The notes below the pieces were generated by a model. That model was given only the letters and a program-made list of their open reading frames with translations. It was not told the origin of the DNA and did not search any database. This document shows positions 16,241-25,161 of a stretch of 64,000 bases of DNA, in pieces (position 1 is the first letter of the stretch; every line of letters starts with the position of its first letter). Location: assembly GCF_000184345.1 (NCBI RefSeq), contig NC_017583.1:2170001-2234000 (forward strand), written 5' to 3'. Position numbers and translations under genes: made by a program. The stretch is from Spirochaeta thermophila DSM 6578. GTDB taxonomy: Bacteria; Spirochaetota; Spirochaetia; Winmispirales; Winmispiraceae.

Positions 16241-17142
16241 GGCTCTCCCAGCATGGCGGGTTCACGTCCTCTCCGCCGCTCCCTCCGCAGCCCTTCGGTC
16301 GTGAGGATGAGGAGGGTGGCGAAATAGGGGAGCATCGCAAGGAGGTTGGGGGAGAACCCCCACGGCTGGAGCACGTACTGCAGCACGAAGATCCCGCCGA
16401 AGAGGAAGGCTCCCCAGACCGCCCGCAGGGGATGCCACAGCGAGAAAATGGTGAGCGCCACCACGATCCACCCACGACCTCCCACCACGCCCTCGGTCCA
16501 CGAGGCCGTGTACGAGAGCACGAGCTGGGCCCCCGCGAGCCCCGAAAACGCCCCCCCTGTCACCGTGGCGAGAATTCTCACCCGTTGTACCGGCACTCCT
16601 TCGCTCTCGGCTGCCCGCGGATGCTCACCCACCGATCGTAGGATCACCCCGCCTCGGGTATGATAGAAGAAGAACCAGAGGAGCACTGCGAGCACGAGCC
16701 CAAGGTAGAAGAAGGCGCTCTGAGAAAAGAGCACCCCGACGACGGGGATCTCAGAGAGGAAGGGGACATCGAGGGGAGCGACCCGTACCGGCTGACGCAT
16801 GCCGATGTAGGACTTGCCCCACACGCTCGCGATACCGGTGCCCACCATAGCGAGGGCGAGACCGGACACCACTTGATTGCCTCGGAGGCTCACCGAGAAG
16901 AAGGCGTGCACTCCGGCGAGCAGGGCTGCGGCCGCCATGGCCGCGAGCACCGCGAGGAGGGCGCTTCCCGTGGAGAACCCCACCATGAAGGCCACCACCG
17001 CTCCCACCGACATGAGTCCCTCGATACCCAGGTTGAGGATACCGGCCCGTTCGGTGAGCACTTCGCCCAGGATGCCGAGAAGGAGGGGGGTCCCGGCGAC
17101 GAGGGTCCTCTGGAGGAGCGAATGAAGCAGGGTCATGTCCAT
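16219..17142 (-). CDS. BMP-type nucleoside/purine ABC transporter permease (second)
   Basis: A protein of 307 aa with about eight membrane helices. GTPLLLGILGEVLTERAGILNLGIEGLM is the BPD_transp_2 signature of the smaller permease in BMP transporters (NupQ, PnrE or RfuD type). It pairs with the preceding permease. The ATG at 17142 uses the last base of the upstream stop (TGATG), so translation is coupled. The gene closes the operon and overlaps the convergent phosphoribosyltransferase gene. Confidence 0.88.
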   Translation of the reverse strand: MDMTLLHSLLQRTLVAGTPLLLGILGEVLTERAGILNLGIEGLMSVGAVVAFMVGFSTGSALLAVLAAMAAAALLAGVHAFFSVSLRGNQVVSGLALAMVGTGIASVWGKSYIGMRQPVRVAPLDVPFLSEIPVVGVLFSQSAFFYLGLVLAVLLWFFFYHTRGGVILRSVGEHPRAAESEGVPVQRVRILATVTGGAFSGLAGAQLVLSYTASWTEGVVGGRGWIVVALTIFSLWHPLRAVWGAFLFGGIFVLQYVLQPWGFSPNLLAMLPYFATLLILTTEGLRRERRRGREPAMLGEPYAPGER

Positions 17143-18218
17143 CAGATCCTCCCGGATCGGATCACGATGCGATAGTTGAGGAAGAACTCCGCTGCAACGA
17201 GCGAGAGGAGGAGGATGCCGTTGAAGACCTGGACGGTGGAGGCGGGAAGCCCCACCGAGATCTGAAGCGCATCCCCTCCCACCGCGATACCGGCGAAGAA
17301 AAAGGCGGTGAGCGGCACGAGGACCGGATTCCGCCGTGCGAGCCATGCGACGATGATCCCGGTGAACCCGTATCCGGCCGAGATATTCGCGGGATACGAG
17401 AGGTGGTAGTGGATCGCGGCCACCTCACCCACACCCGCGAGACCCGCGAGGGCCCCGGAGAGGGCCATGGCGAAGAGGAGCACCGGGCCGGTATGGATCC
17501 CGGCGTAGCGCGCGGCATCCCGGCTCTCTCCCACCACGCGCACTTCGTAGCCCAACCTCGTCCGGTAGAGGATGATCCATGCCACCCCCACGGCCACCAG
17601 GGCCACTACGAGGGTGAAGAGGTGAATGCGGGTACCCGGGAGGAGGGGGATGCGCGCCGAGAGGGGAAAATCGTCCGTATAGGGGTACCCCTGCTGGGTC
17701 GCTCCCCTCCACGGACCCACCACGAGCAGGGTGACCAGCTCGAACGCGATGTAGTTGAGCATGAGGGTGGCGATCACCTCGTTGACCCCGAAGCGCTCCT
17801 TGAGGAGCACCGGGATCGAAGACCAGAGGGCCCCTCCGAGTGCGCCTGAGAGCATCATGAGCGGGAGGTTCACCCACAGCGGAAAGGCATGGGCCACGTT
17901 GAGGGCGTACCACGTGGCGGCCACGGCGCCGGCGAGGAGTTGGCCCTCGGCGCCGATGTTCCAGAACTTCGCCTGGAAGGGGATGCACAACCCCACACCG
18001 ATGAGCACGAGGGGGATGGCCTTCGCGAGGGTCTCCTTGAGGCCGTACACACTGCCGAAGGATCCGGAAAACACCTTGACGATCACGTGCAGGGGGTCTG
18101 CCCCCTTGAGGAGGAAGAGGAACCCCACCACCAGCAACCCTCCCGCCAGAGCGAAGCCGATGACGGCGGCGGAGAAGGCCATCCCCGCCTCGAGTCTCCG
18201 TTCGATCTGCACCCTCAT
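17142..18218 (-). CDS. BMP-type nucleoside/purine ABC transporter permease (first)
   Basis: A protein of 358 aa with about nine to ten helices. It carries the conserved segments PLVLIGVGLCIPFQAKFWNI and GAEGQLLAGA, and GVNEVIATLMLNYIA, of the larger permease (NupP, PnrD or RfuC type). It forms the channel with the product of the next gene. It overlaps the ATPase gene by 4 bases. Confidence 0.9.
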   Translation of the reverse strand: MRVQIERRLEAGMAFSAAVIGFALAGGLLVVGFLFLLKGADPLHVIVKVFSGSFGSVYGLKETLAKAIPLVLIGVGLCIPFQAKFWNIGAEGQLLAGAVAATWYALNVAHAFPLWVNLPLMMLSGALGGALWSSIPVLLKERFGVNEVIATLMLNYIAFELVTLLVVGPWRGATQQGYPYTDDFPLSARIPLLPGTRIHLFTLVVALVAVGVAWIILYRTRLGYEVRVVGESRDAARYAGIHTGPVLLFAMALSGALAGLAGVGEVAAIHYHLSYPANISAGYGFTGIIVAWLARRNPVLVPLTAFFFAGIAVGGDALQISVGLPASTVQVFNGILLLSLVAAEFFLNYRIVIRSGRI

Positions 18219-19732
18219 ACGCGGGCCTCCACGCCTGCCATGTGATAGCCGATCTCCTCCACGTCCACCTCCTCTGCCGGGGCGAGGAAGACCATCCTCC
18301 CACGGTACATGACGCCGATGAGGTCAGAAAGCTCCAGGATTTCCTCGAGGTCCTCGGAGACGAGGAGGACCGCCGCCCCCTCGTCGCGCTGCCTGAGGAT
18401 CTGCCTCCGTATGTACTCCGTGGCCCCCACGTCGAGCCCATACGTGGGGTGCGAGGCCACCAGGAGGTCCGGCTTCCGACTCATCTCCCTCCCCAGGATG
18501 AGTTTCTGGATGTTCCCCCCGGAGAGGTTCCCGGTGCGGGCATAGATCGAAGGGGCCTCCACCCCGAAGTCGTCCACGATCCTACGGGCGTGCTCCTCCA
18601 TGGAACGGACGTTGAGAAAGACCACGTCGGAAAACGGCCTCATGTGGTGGTGTTTGAGGACCGCGTTCTCATAGATGAGGAGATTGGGCACGGTCCCGAA
18701 CCGGAGTCGCTCTTCGGGGATGTGCCCCACCCCCAGGGCGTGGAGCACGCGGGGGGTCGCTCCGGTGACACCGTGTCCCTTCAGCCGTATCACTCCCGAC
18801 ACAGGCCTCCTCAGGCCGGTGATGGCCTCCACGAGCTCCTTCTGCCCGTTCCCCGACACGCCCGCGACGCCCAACACCTGATGCCGCCTTATCGTGAAGC
18901 TCACCCCCTCCACCGCGGTCTCACCCCTGTCACCCCGGACCACCAGGTCCTCCACCTCGAGCACCACCCCCCCCGGCTCCACGGGACGCCGATCCACTGA
19001 GAAGACCACCTCCCGGCCCACCATCATGCGGGCGAGCTCCCGCTTGTCGATCGAGGCCGTAGAGGCCTCGCCCACCACCCGGCCCTTCCGCAGGACCACC
19101 ACACGGCCGCACACCTGGAAGATCTCCTCCAGCTTGTGCGAGATGAGGATCACCGCGTGTCCCTGGGCCGCGAACTCCCGCAACACCGAGAAGAGCTCCT
19201 GCGTCTCCTGGGGGGTGAGGACCGAGGTGGGCTCGTCCAATATGAGCACGTCGGACCCCTGGATCAAGGCCTTCACGATCTCCACGCGCTGTCGCTGCCC
19301 GGCCGAGAGCTCCCACACGAAGGCATCGAGATCGAGAGGAAACCCATACCGTGCGAGGATCGCCTCCACCTTCCGCCTCATCGCCCTGTGGGGGAACAAG
19401 AACGGAAGGGATGGGTCCGCCAGGACGAGGTTCTCGAGCACGGTGTGGTTCTCCACCAGCATGGAGTGCTGGGGCACCATGCCGATGCCCGCCCGTATCG
19501 CGTCCGCAGGGGAGCGGAAGCGGACTTCACGGCCGTCCACGAGGATGGAACCCGAGGTGGGTTGGTAGAGGCCGTAGAGGATGTTCATGAGCGTGGTCTT
19601 CCCTGCCCCGTTCTCTCCGAGGAGGCCCACGATCTCGCCCGCCCTCACGGAGAACGAGACATCACTGTTGGCCACCACCTGGGGGAAGACCTTGGTGATC
19701 CCCTTGAGCTCGAGGGATTGGACCTTCGGCAT
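18215..19732 (-). CDS. BMP-type nucleoside/purine ABC transporter ATPase (tandem domains)
   Basis: A protein of 505 aa with two ABC modules. The N-terminal module has a full Walker A (LLGENGAGKTT), the signature LSAGQRQRVEIVKAL and Walker B VLILDEPTSVL. The C-terminal module has the altered Walker A GVSGNGQKE and the signature LSGGNIQKLILGREM, as is normal for ribose/nucleoside-type ATPases. It energises the two permeases. The start at 19732 has AGGAAGGAG; a longer frame has none. A hairpin lies between it and the binding-protein gene. Confidence 0.92.
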   Translation of the reverse strand: MPKVQSLELKGITKVFPQVVANSDVSFSVRAGEIVGLLGENGAGKTTLMNILYGLYQPTSGSILVDGREVRFRSPADAIRAGIGMVPQHSMLVENHTVLENLVLADPSLPFLFPHRAMRRKVEAILARYGFPLDLDAFVWELSAGQRQRVEIVKALIQGSDVLILDEPTSVLTPQETQELFSVLREFAAQGHAVILISHKLEEIFQVCGRVVVLRKGRVVGEASTASIDKRELARMMVGREVVFSVDRRPVEPGGVVLEVEDLVVRGDRGETAVEGVSFTIRRHQVLGVAGVSGNGQKELVEAITGLRRPVSGVIRLKGHGVTGATPRVLHALGVGHIPEERLRFGTVPNLLIYENAVLKHHHMRPFSDVVFLNVRSMEEHARRIVDDFGVEAPSIYARTGNLSGGNIQKLILGREMSRKPDLLVASHPTYGLDVGATEYIRRQILRQRDEGAAVLLVSEDLEEILELSDLIGVMYRGRMVFLAPAEEVDVEEIGYHMAGVEARV

Positions 19733-19787
19733 CGACCGCTCCTTCCTGCTTCCGGTATCCGGAGGACGCCCAGACACGAGAGGGGAA

Positions 19788-19811
19788 GCCGCCCCGCGGG
19801 AGCAGGGCGGC
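19788..19811 (-). other. Hairpin between the BMP binding-protein and ATPase genes
   Basis: GCCGCCC (19788-19794) pairs with GGGCGGC (19805-19811) across a 10-base loop. A small TCCGG-TAT-CCGGA stem lies beside it (19751-19763). The likely role is attenuation or 3' protection of the binding-protein mRNA, as in the liv operon. Confidence 0.55.
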
Positions 19812-19836
19812 GATTCCGTGCATCAGTCCCGGGCCA

Positions 19837-21006
19837 TCAGTCCCGGGGAAGTGGGGTGACCACGTTGTCCACGTGGTAATCCATGGAGAGAAGCTCGTCC
19901 TTGGTGGCCTGGACTCCCTCTGGGATCCGTAGTTCCCCGTTCTGGTCATAGATGGGTCCGGTGAAGGGCTCGAACTCCATGGTCTTCATCTGCTCGTAGC
20001 GCTTCATCACCAGGTCGTAGACCGAGATCTTCCCCAGATCAGCGGTCTCCATCATGATCTTCTTGAGTCGAGGAACGAACTTCTTATTGATGGGTTCGTC
20101 GAACTCCCCACCAAGGAGTGCAGCTCCCTCCCCGGCCCTCCACCAGAGGTCCTCACTCTTCCAGGTACCGTCGTGGATGTCCTTCAGGATCTTCTCATAC
20201 ATGATGCCCCAGTCCACCAGCTGGCCCGAGACCACGGCATCCTCGCCGAAGCGCTGCATGGGGCTGTAGTGGCTGAAGGCATACACGGGCTTACCCTTCT
20301 CTGTGTACTCCTGGGCCACCTCGATCACCGCTGGGGAATCCTCGGTGAAGGCGAGGACGTCCACCCCCTCTGCCACGAGGGCCTCGGCCGCCTCGCGCGC
20401 CTTGTTGGGATCGTACCAGCTGTAGATCCAGCGCACGTGAACCTCGGCATCGGGATTGACCGCCTTCACCCCCAGGGCATAGGCGTTGATGTGGCGGACC
20501 ACCTCAGGGATGGGATAGGCCCCTACGTATCCCACCTTGCCCGAGGCGGTGAGGGCGCCGGCCATGAGGCCGTTGAGGTAGTAGATCTGGTAGAGCTCGG
20601 CGAAGTACGTCCCCAGGTTCTCGGCCCGCTTGAAGCCCGAGCAGTGCATGAGGATGGTATCCGGATACCGTTGGGCGGCCTTCACCGTCTCGTCCATGTA
20701 ATCGAAGCTCGTGGTGAAGACCACATCGCACTGCTCCTCGTTCACCAGGCGGTCGATGATCCTCCCGGCATCGCCGGGGGTCACGGACTCCACGTACACC
20801 GTCTTCAACCAGGGGAACTTCCCCTCCACGTACTTCCGACCCTGGTCGTGGGCATGGGACCACCCGTAGTCACCCACGGGTCCTACGTAGACGAAACCCG
20901 CCTTCAGGGTCTTCTCCCCGACGGCCCCTTCCTCTTTCCTCGCGCATCCCGTGAGGATGAGAGCCATCGCGAGACCCACTGCAAAAAGCGAGAGACCTCG
21001 TTTCAT
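19837..21006 (-). CDS. BMP-family periplasmic binding lipoprotein (purine/nucleoside type)
   Basis: A protein of 389 aa. It has a lipoprotein signal with lipobox ILTGC (Cys21), then a BMP/PnrA/Med fold. Characteristic segments are GFVYVGPVGDYGWSHAHDQG, IGYVAAYPIPE-like VGYVGAYPIPEVVRHINA, and WYDPNKAREAAEALVAEGVDVLA. It should bind its ligand in the periplasm while tethered to the inner membrane. Relatives bind purine nucleosides or free purines (PnrA, purine-binding BMP proteins) or riboflavin (treponemal RfuA). I favour a purine because the segment around VGDYGWSHAHDQG resembles purine-binding members and a purine phosphoribosyltransferase is adjacent. It starts at 21006 with AAAGGAG. Confidence 0.85.
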   Translation of the reverse strand: MKRGLSLFAVGLAMALILTGCARKEEGAVGEKTLKAGFVYVGPVGDYGWSHAHDQGRKYVEGKFPWLKTVYVESVTPGDAGRIIDRLVNEEQCDVVFTTSFDYMDETVKAAQRYPDTILMHCSGFKRAENLGTYFAELYQIYYLNGLMAGALTASGKVGYVGAYPIPEVVRHINAYALGVKAVNPDAEVHVRWIYSWYDPNKAREAAEALVAEGVDVLAFTEDSPAVIEVAQEYTEKGKPVYAFSHYSPMQRFGEDAVVSGQLVDWGIMYEKILKDIHDGTWKSEDLWWRAGEGAALLGGEFDEPINKKFVPRLKKIMMETADLGKISVYDLVMKRYEQMKTMEFEPFTGPIYDQNGELRIPEGVQATKDELLSMDYHVDNVVTPLPRD

Positions 21007-21073
21007 CGATCGTACTCCTTTCATCTCGAGAAGTGTGGCGCAGGTCCACGAAAGATGCCCGAACGTGTACGTC

Positions 21074-21103
21074 ATTATGGAGAAAGAGCTCACCCCCGGT
21101 CAA
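21074..21103 (-). promoter_or_regulatory. Promoter of the BMP-type transporter operon
   Basis: On the minus strand TTGACC (21098-21103), 18-bp spacer, CATAAT (21074-21079). The leader is about 60 bases and ends in AAAGGAG before the ATG at 21006. Confidence 0.7.
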
Positions 21104-21158
21104 CCGGGCCCGGCGAGGGCTCGGGCTTCGGACGTGTGGAAGGCTTCCGAGGACTTCC

Positions 21159-21977
21159 TCAGAGGATACGTTCCTCCATCCAGAGGAGCAGGTCGTGGAA
21201 CACCTCCTCCTGGGTGAGATCGAGGAGGAGGAAGTGCCCTCCACGCCGGTACCTGCGAAAGGTCCGCTCGTCCGCCGGCACTTCGTCGTAGAGGGAATCG
21301 ATCCCTTCGCGGGGGACGAGGGGGTCGTGATCCCCGCAGGCGATGAAGACAGGGAGGGCGAGTCTCCTCCTCCGCTCCCGGGAGCCGGCGAGGAGCTTCC
21401 TCAGCGCGGCGTGGAACGAAGACGGCGCCTTCCCGGTACAGAGGGGATCCCGCAGGATGCGGAGGGAGAGGAGCGGGTCGACCACACCGTGGACTTCGGT
21501 CCGCGGCCGCCCGAGGGAGGGAAAGGGGGGTCCCCACAGGCGACGCGGGAGGCTCTCGGACGTGGGAAAGGGCGACGAGAGGACCAGGCCCGCGCATCGG
21601 CCGGGTCTCATGAGCCCGAAGGCGAGGGCGAGGCTCGCACCGGCTCCCTCCCCTCCGAGGAACAGAGGCACGTCGTCGAAGAGCCCGCCACACATATGGA
21701 GGAGGTCCTCCACGAGGTCGAGGAGTCCCTCGGGGGAGAGGGTGCGTCCCCGCAGAGGAAGGGAGACCCCCTGGCCCGGAAGGTCGGGCGCTGCCACGCC
21801 GAACCCGTGAGACGAGAGGAATCCCCCCACCCTCACGTAGGAACCGGAGTGGAGACCCGCCTCGTGGAGAAGGAGCACACCGGCTCGTGGGGCGTGCTGT
21901 GGGTGCCACACCCTGTGGAAGACGAGGTGCTCCTCATACTCTCTCCAGAACTCGTCGTACGGGAGGCTCTTTTCCAT
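21159..21977 (-). CDS. Alpha/beta hydrolase-fold protein lacking the catalytic serine (probable pseudoenzyme)
   Basis: A protein of 272 aa of the monoacylglycerol lipase/PldB group: GVLLLHEAGLHSGSY is the oxyanion-hole region, GVAAPDLPGQG the following strand, and the acid and His are in CGDHDPL (D218) and RRGGHFLLLD (H248). At the nucleophile elbow, where GHSMG is expected, the DNA clearly reads GEGAG (109-113), so Gly111 replaces the serine. The frame is intact and the codon use normal, so it is not a decaying gene. It may bind a ligand or partner without hydrolysing it, or use another residue. It is downstream of the thiamine-type operon on the same strand but appears to have its own promoter. 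Confidence 0.75.
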   Translation of the reverse strand: MEKSLPYDEFWREYEEHLVFHRVWHPQHAPRAGVLLLHEAGLHSGSYVRVGGFLSSHGFGVAAPDLPGQGVSLPLRGRTLSPEGLLDLVEDLLHMCGGLFDDVPLFLGGEGAGASLALAFGLMRPGRCAGLVLSSPFPTSESLPRRLWGPPFPSLGRPRTEVHGVVDPLLSLRILRDPLCTGKAPSSFHAALRKLLAGSRERRRRLALPVFIACGDHDPLVPREGIDSLYDEVPADERTFRRYRRGGHFLLLDLTQEEVFHDLLLWMEERIL

Positions 21978-22004
21978 GGCCCATCCTGCCCGTGATCACC
22001 TCAC

Positions 22005-22010
22005 AGTATA
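22005..22010 (-). promoter_or_regulatory. Possible -10 of the alpha/beta hydrolase gene
   Basis: TATACT on the minus strand, 27 bases before the ATG at 21977, which has AGGAT as a weak ribosome-binding site. The -35 region (TGGCGC at 17 bp) is poor. Confidence 0.4.
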
Positions 22011-22069
22011 CACGGGGACAGGGAATCGCGCCACAAGAAAACGGGCACACACGGCCGTCCGACGGGGAT

Positions 22070-23149
22070 TCAGTAGAGATAGCCGAAGCTCATCCCGAAG
22101 GGTGTCCACACGGAGCCATCGACATTGGTGCCCAGGAGGCGCCACTGGGTGGTCACACCGAGCTGGAAATAGGGGGTGAAGTCGAGGAAGAACCCCATTC
22201 CGGTATCCGCAACGACCGTTGCTCCAGAGGGGGTTTCGTCCCAGAAGAAGCCTGTGTCCACGAAGGCCACCACCACCGGCCAGAGGATTCCCTCCAGGAC
22301 CTCACCCACAGGAGGCAGGTACCACCTGAGTTCCAGATCGGCGGCCCACGAGGTGAGGGTGTCGAGTCCGGCTCCGTCGACACCTCTCAGATACTCCAGC
22401 CTCGTACCCTTCTCATAGAAGGGCACCGCATCACCCCACACCTTCTCTCCCGTCAGGAGGAAGGCTGCGAGGAGAGAGGTCGCGTTCACCTGCGGATCCC
22501 TGTCCCAGAGGGGGAGATACCCCCGCACCTCCCCTCCGACCCCCGAAAACGAGAGGCGTTCTCCCGTGGGCGTGGAACCCCACCCCGGGGGGACGGCCCT
22601 GTACCAGACCCCGGCCCACACCCCCTGCTCGTAGCCGTGGACGGGGTGGGTCTCCACGTAGTCCACGAAGACTCTCGCCCGGAGCTCGTGCTGGAGGGCT
22701 CCATCCCTCTCAGGGAGCCCGGAGAGGAAGAGGAGCTGGTCGGTGTCCCTGCGATCGAGGTGGTCACGCCACAACCCGGCGTATTCCACGGTGATACCCA
22801 CGTAGTCATGGGTTCTCGTGGCGAGGAAGGCCTGGGTGATCCCGAACCGCCACCGGGTCTGCAGGTAGTGGTATCCTGTATCCCCGGGTGGGCTCGAGGC
22901 CCCTTCCCCGGTGTACACGCTTCCGTCCGGAAGACGATAGTAGGCACCGTCCGTGGCCCACGCGGCATCGGCCCCCAGGAAAAGGGAGGGGTGGACCAGA
23001 GCTCTGTAGAGGGGAAAGAGCCGCCAGGTGATCGTCGCCCCTGCTCCCCAGAGCGTGGGATAGGGGCTGATCTCCACAGGGAAACCATCCCCTGCTCCGA
23101 GGGGGAAGAGCAGAAACACCAAAAGGAGCACCACGCCGAGGGCTCTCAT
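22070..23149 (-). CDS. Predicted outer-membrane beta-barrel protein, last gene of thiamine-type ABC operon
   Basis: A protein of 359 aa with a signal peptide (MRALGVVLLLVFLLFPLGAG). The rest is a succession of short alternating hydrophobic strands rich in Trp, Tyr and Gly, ending in the aromatic triplet YLY, as outer-membrane barrels do. I do not recognise the family. The start at 23149 is fixed by GGAGGAGG. It lies 75 bases after the ATPase gene of an NMT1/THI5-type ABC importer with no visible promoter between. It may therefore be the outer-membrane channel for the same substrate; this is inference from gene order. Confidence 0.65.
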   Translation of the reverse strand: MRALGVVLLLVFLLFPLGAGDGFPVEISPYPTLWGAGATITWRLFPLYRALVHPSLFLGADAAWATDGAYYRLPDGSVYTGEGASSPPGDTGYHYLQTRWRFGITQAFLATRTHDYVGITVEYAGLWRDHLDRRDTDQLLFLSGLPERDGALQHELRARVFVDYVETHPVHGYEQGVWAGVWYRAVPPGWGSTPTGERLSFSGVGGEVRGYLPLWDRDPQVNATSLLAAFLLTGEKVWGDAVPFYEKGTRLEYLRGVDGAGLDTLTSWAADLELRWYLPPVGEVLEGILWPVVVAFVDTGFFWDETPSGATVVADTGMGFFLDFTPYFQLGVTTQWRLLGTNVDGSVWTPFGMSFGYLY

Positions 23150-23224
23150 GGGGACCTCCTCCGTCCGGGTTTCACTCCCATTATCGGCAGGAGGCGGGAC
23201 CGTCTCCACCCGCTCAGATCGAAC

Positions 23225-24031
23225 TCACCGGGACCAGGTTCTGAGTTCTTCCAGTATGTTCGCTTTGAGGGAGAGATAGTCGGTGGTGAGGAGGTGCTCC
23301 CTGGTCCGCGGACGGGGAAAGGGAACCGGGTGCGCGGCCACCACGCGCCCCGGGCGGGGCGAGAGTACCAGGATGCGATCGGCGAGGAGGATGGCCTCGT
23401 CCACGTCGTGGGTGACCAGGAGCACCGAAGTGGAGAGGCGTTCCACCACCCCCAGGAGCCACTCCTGAAGACGCTCCCTCGTGATGGCGTCGAGCGCGCC
23501 AAAGGGCTCGTCCAGGAGCATGACGTCGTTCCGATAGAGGTAGGTGCGGAGGAGGGCCACCCGCTGACGCATCCCCCCCGAGAGCTGGGAGGGATAGTAG
23601 GCCTCAAAACCTTTGAGACCAAAGGCCTCCAGATGGGCACGAGCCTTCTCCCGCGCCTCTTTCCATCCGTATCCCTTGAGCACGAGGGGAACCGCCACGT
23701 TGTCGAGCACGGTCTTCCAGGGGAGGAGGAGGTCCCGCTGGTGCATGTAGCTCACCTTGCCTGTCCGGCCGGTGATCTCTTCACCGTCAAGGAGCACCCT
23801 CCCGGAGACCGGCAGGAGGAGACCGGAGAGGATCCTGAGGAGGGTGCTCTTCCCGCACCCCGAGGGACCGAGAAGGCAGAGGAACTCCCGCTCTGCGAGG
23901 GAGAAGGAGATCCCCTCCAGCACCGCGAGGTCGTCGAAACGCATGGAGATCCCCTCCGCCTGCAGCTTGACAGGGCGGGGCACAGGGGGGGAGACTCCCT
24001 CGCGGGAAGGCTCCATCTCCTTTTTGTTCAT
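23225..24031 (-). CDS. ABC transporter ATPase, nitrate/taurine/thiamine-precursor family (ThiZ-like)
   Basis: A protein of 268 aa. Walker A is LLGPSGCGKST, the signature LSGGMRQRVALLRTYLY, Walker B VMLLDEPFGALDA and the switch His in LLVTHDVDEAILLADR. This is the TauB/SsuB/ThiZ subgroup. It should power the permease at 25158-25973. It is separated from the binding-protein gene by a 146-bp stretch with two hairpins. Confidence 0.87.
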   Translation of the reverse strand: MNKKEMEPSREGVSPPVPRPVKLQAEGISMRFDDLAVLEGISFSLAEREFLCLLGPSGCGKSTLLRILSGLLLPVSGRVLLDGEEITGRTGKVSYMHQRDLLLPWKTVLDNVAVPLVLKGYGWKEAREKARAHLEAFGLKGFEAYYPSQLSGGMRQRVALLRTYLYRNDVMLLDEPFGALDAITRERLQEWLLGVVERLSTSVLLVTHDVDEAILLADRILVLSPRPGRVVAAHPVPFPRPRTREHLLTTDYLSLKANILEELRTWSR

Positions 24032-24057
24032 GCGGGTCCCTCCTCAGGACGGATGAG

Positions 24058-24085
24058 GGGGCGGCACCGGATACCGCGCCGCCCC
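24058..24085 (-). other. Hairpins between the NMT1-type binding-protein and ATPase genes
   Basis: GGGGCGGC (24058-24065) pairs perfectly with GCCGCCCC (24078-24085). A second, looser stem (GCGGGGGA at 24106-24113 with TCCCCCGC at 24141-24148) and a direct repeat of CCACGTGTGAG fill the rest of the spacer. Neither stem is followed by a T-run. This fits the attenuating or mRNA-protecting hairpins behind binding-protein genes. Confidence 0.55.
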
Positions 24086-24177
24086 TGCGTCCGTACCACG
24101 TGTGAGCGGGGGAAGACCGGCCTCCACGTGTGAGGCGTGCTCCCCCGCATCCGCATCACGTGCCGTCAGTCCTCCCG

Positions 24178-25161
24178 TCACGGCAGGAACTCGTTGGTGA
24201 ACGCCTCCTCGGGCACGAAGATGCCTTCGAGCAGGCCATAGCGTGTGAGCCAATCGGCGAAGCGCCGCCACACCTCCAGCTTCATCTCGCCCCAGCGGGC
24301 CGCACCCCTCGCATACTGGCCTGCGAGGTAGCGCTGGCTCTCCCGCACCAGGTCGGGATCGAGCTCGGGCGCATAGGAGAGGAGGACTTCGGCCGCCTCG
24401 TCCGGGTGTTCGATGGCGAACCGGTAGCCCCGGCTCGTGGCCCTGAGGAAGGCGCGCACCACCTCGGGATGCGCTTCGATGTACCCGTCGGTGGTGACGA
24501 GTACCGGGGTGTAGTAGTCGAGGGCGGGCTCTATCTCGGCGATGGGGATGTAGGTGATGGGAATCCCCTTGAGCCGGGCGGCCACTCCATCCCATCCTTC
24601 GAAGATCCACATGAAGTCCACCTCTCCTTCGGTGGCGGCGAAGAAATCCACCGCCCCCACGGTCACATTCCGGACTTTAGAGTAGTCGGCACCGTAGGCC
24701 GCCATCACCGCCTTGAGCACCGCCTCCTCGATGGGGGACCCCCACCCGCCATAGGTCTTGCCCTCGAAGTCCTTGGGGGTCCTGATCCCCTCCTCCACGC
24801 GGGCCGCGAACCCCGAGGTGTTGTGCTGGATCACGGTGGCGATGGCCTTGACGGGCCGTCCCGCAGCCCTCGCATAGGTGACCTCCTCCTGATAGCTCAC
24901 GGCGAACCGGGCCTTGCCGGCCAGGAGGAGCGAGACCCCACCGGTCTCGGGAGGGGTGATGATCGAGACATCGAGGCCCTCCTCACGGTAGTAGCCCTTC
25001 TCGAGGGCCACGTAGAGGCCGGTGTGGTTGGTGTTCACGGTCCAATCGAGGACCACGGTGATGGGTGTGAGGGAAGGGGTTTCCCTCCCTCCCGCTGCAG
25101 GAAGGATTCCTGCTATCAGGATGAGGCCTGCGCACACGCTCACGACCCGGAACGTCCTCAT
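24178..25161 (-). CDS. NMT1/THI5-family ABC substrate-binding protein (thiamine-precursor type)
   Basis: A protein of 327 aa. A signal peptide (MRTFRVVSVCAGLILIAGIL) is followed by the NMT1 fold: VVLDWTVNTNHTGLYVALEKGYY is a near-exact family signature (LDWxPNxNHxGLYVA) of ThiY and THI5-like proteins that bind hydroxymethyl- or formylamino-pyrimidine. It should deliver a pyrimidine thiamine precursor to the permease; riboflavin-binding RibY belongs to the same family and is the main alternative. It overlaps the permease by 4 bases (ATGA). Confidence 0.85.
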   Translation of the reverse strand: MRTFRVVSVCAGLILIAGILPAAGGRETPSLTPITVVLDWTVNTNHTGLYVALEKGYYREEGLDVSIITPPETGGVSLLLAGKARFAVSYQEEVTYARAAGRPVKAIATVIQHNTSGFAARVEEGIRTPKDFEGKTYGGWGSPIEEAVLKAVMAAYGADYSKVRNVTVGAVDFFAATEGEVDFMWIFEGWDGVAARLKGIPITYIPIAEIEPALDYYTPVLVTTDGYIEAHPEVVRAFLRATSRGYRFAIEHPDEAAEVLLSYAPELDPDLVRESQRYLAGQYARGAARWGEMKLEVWRRFADWLTRYGLLEGIFVPEEAFTNEFLP

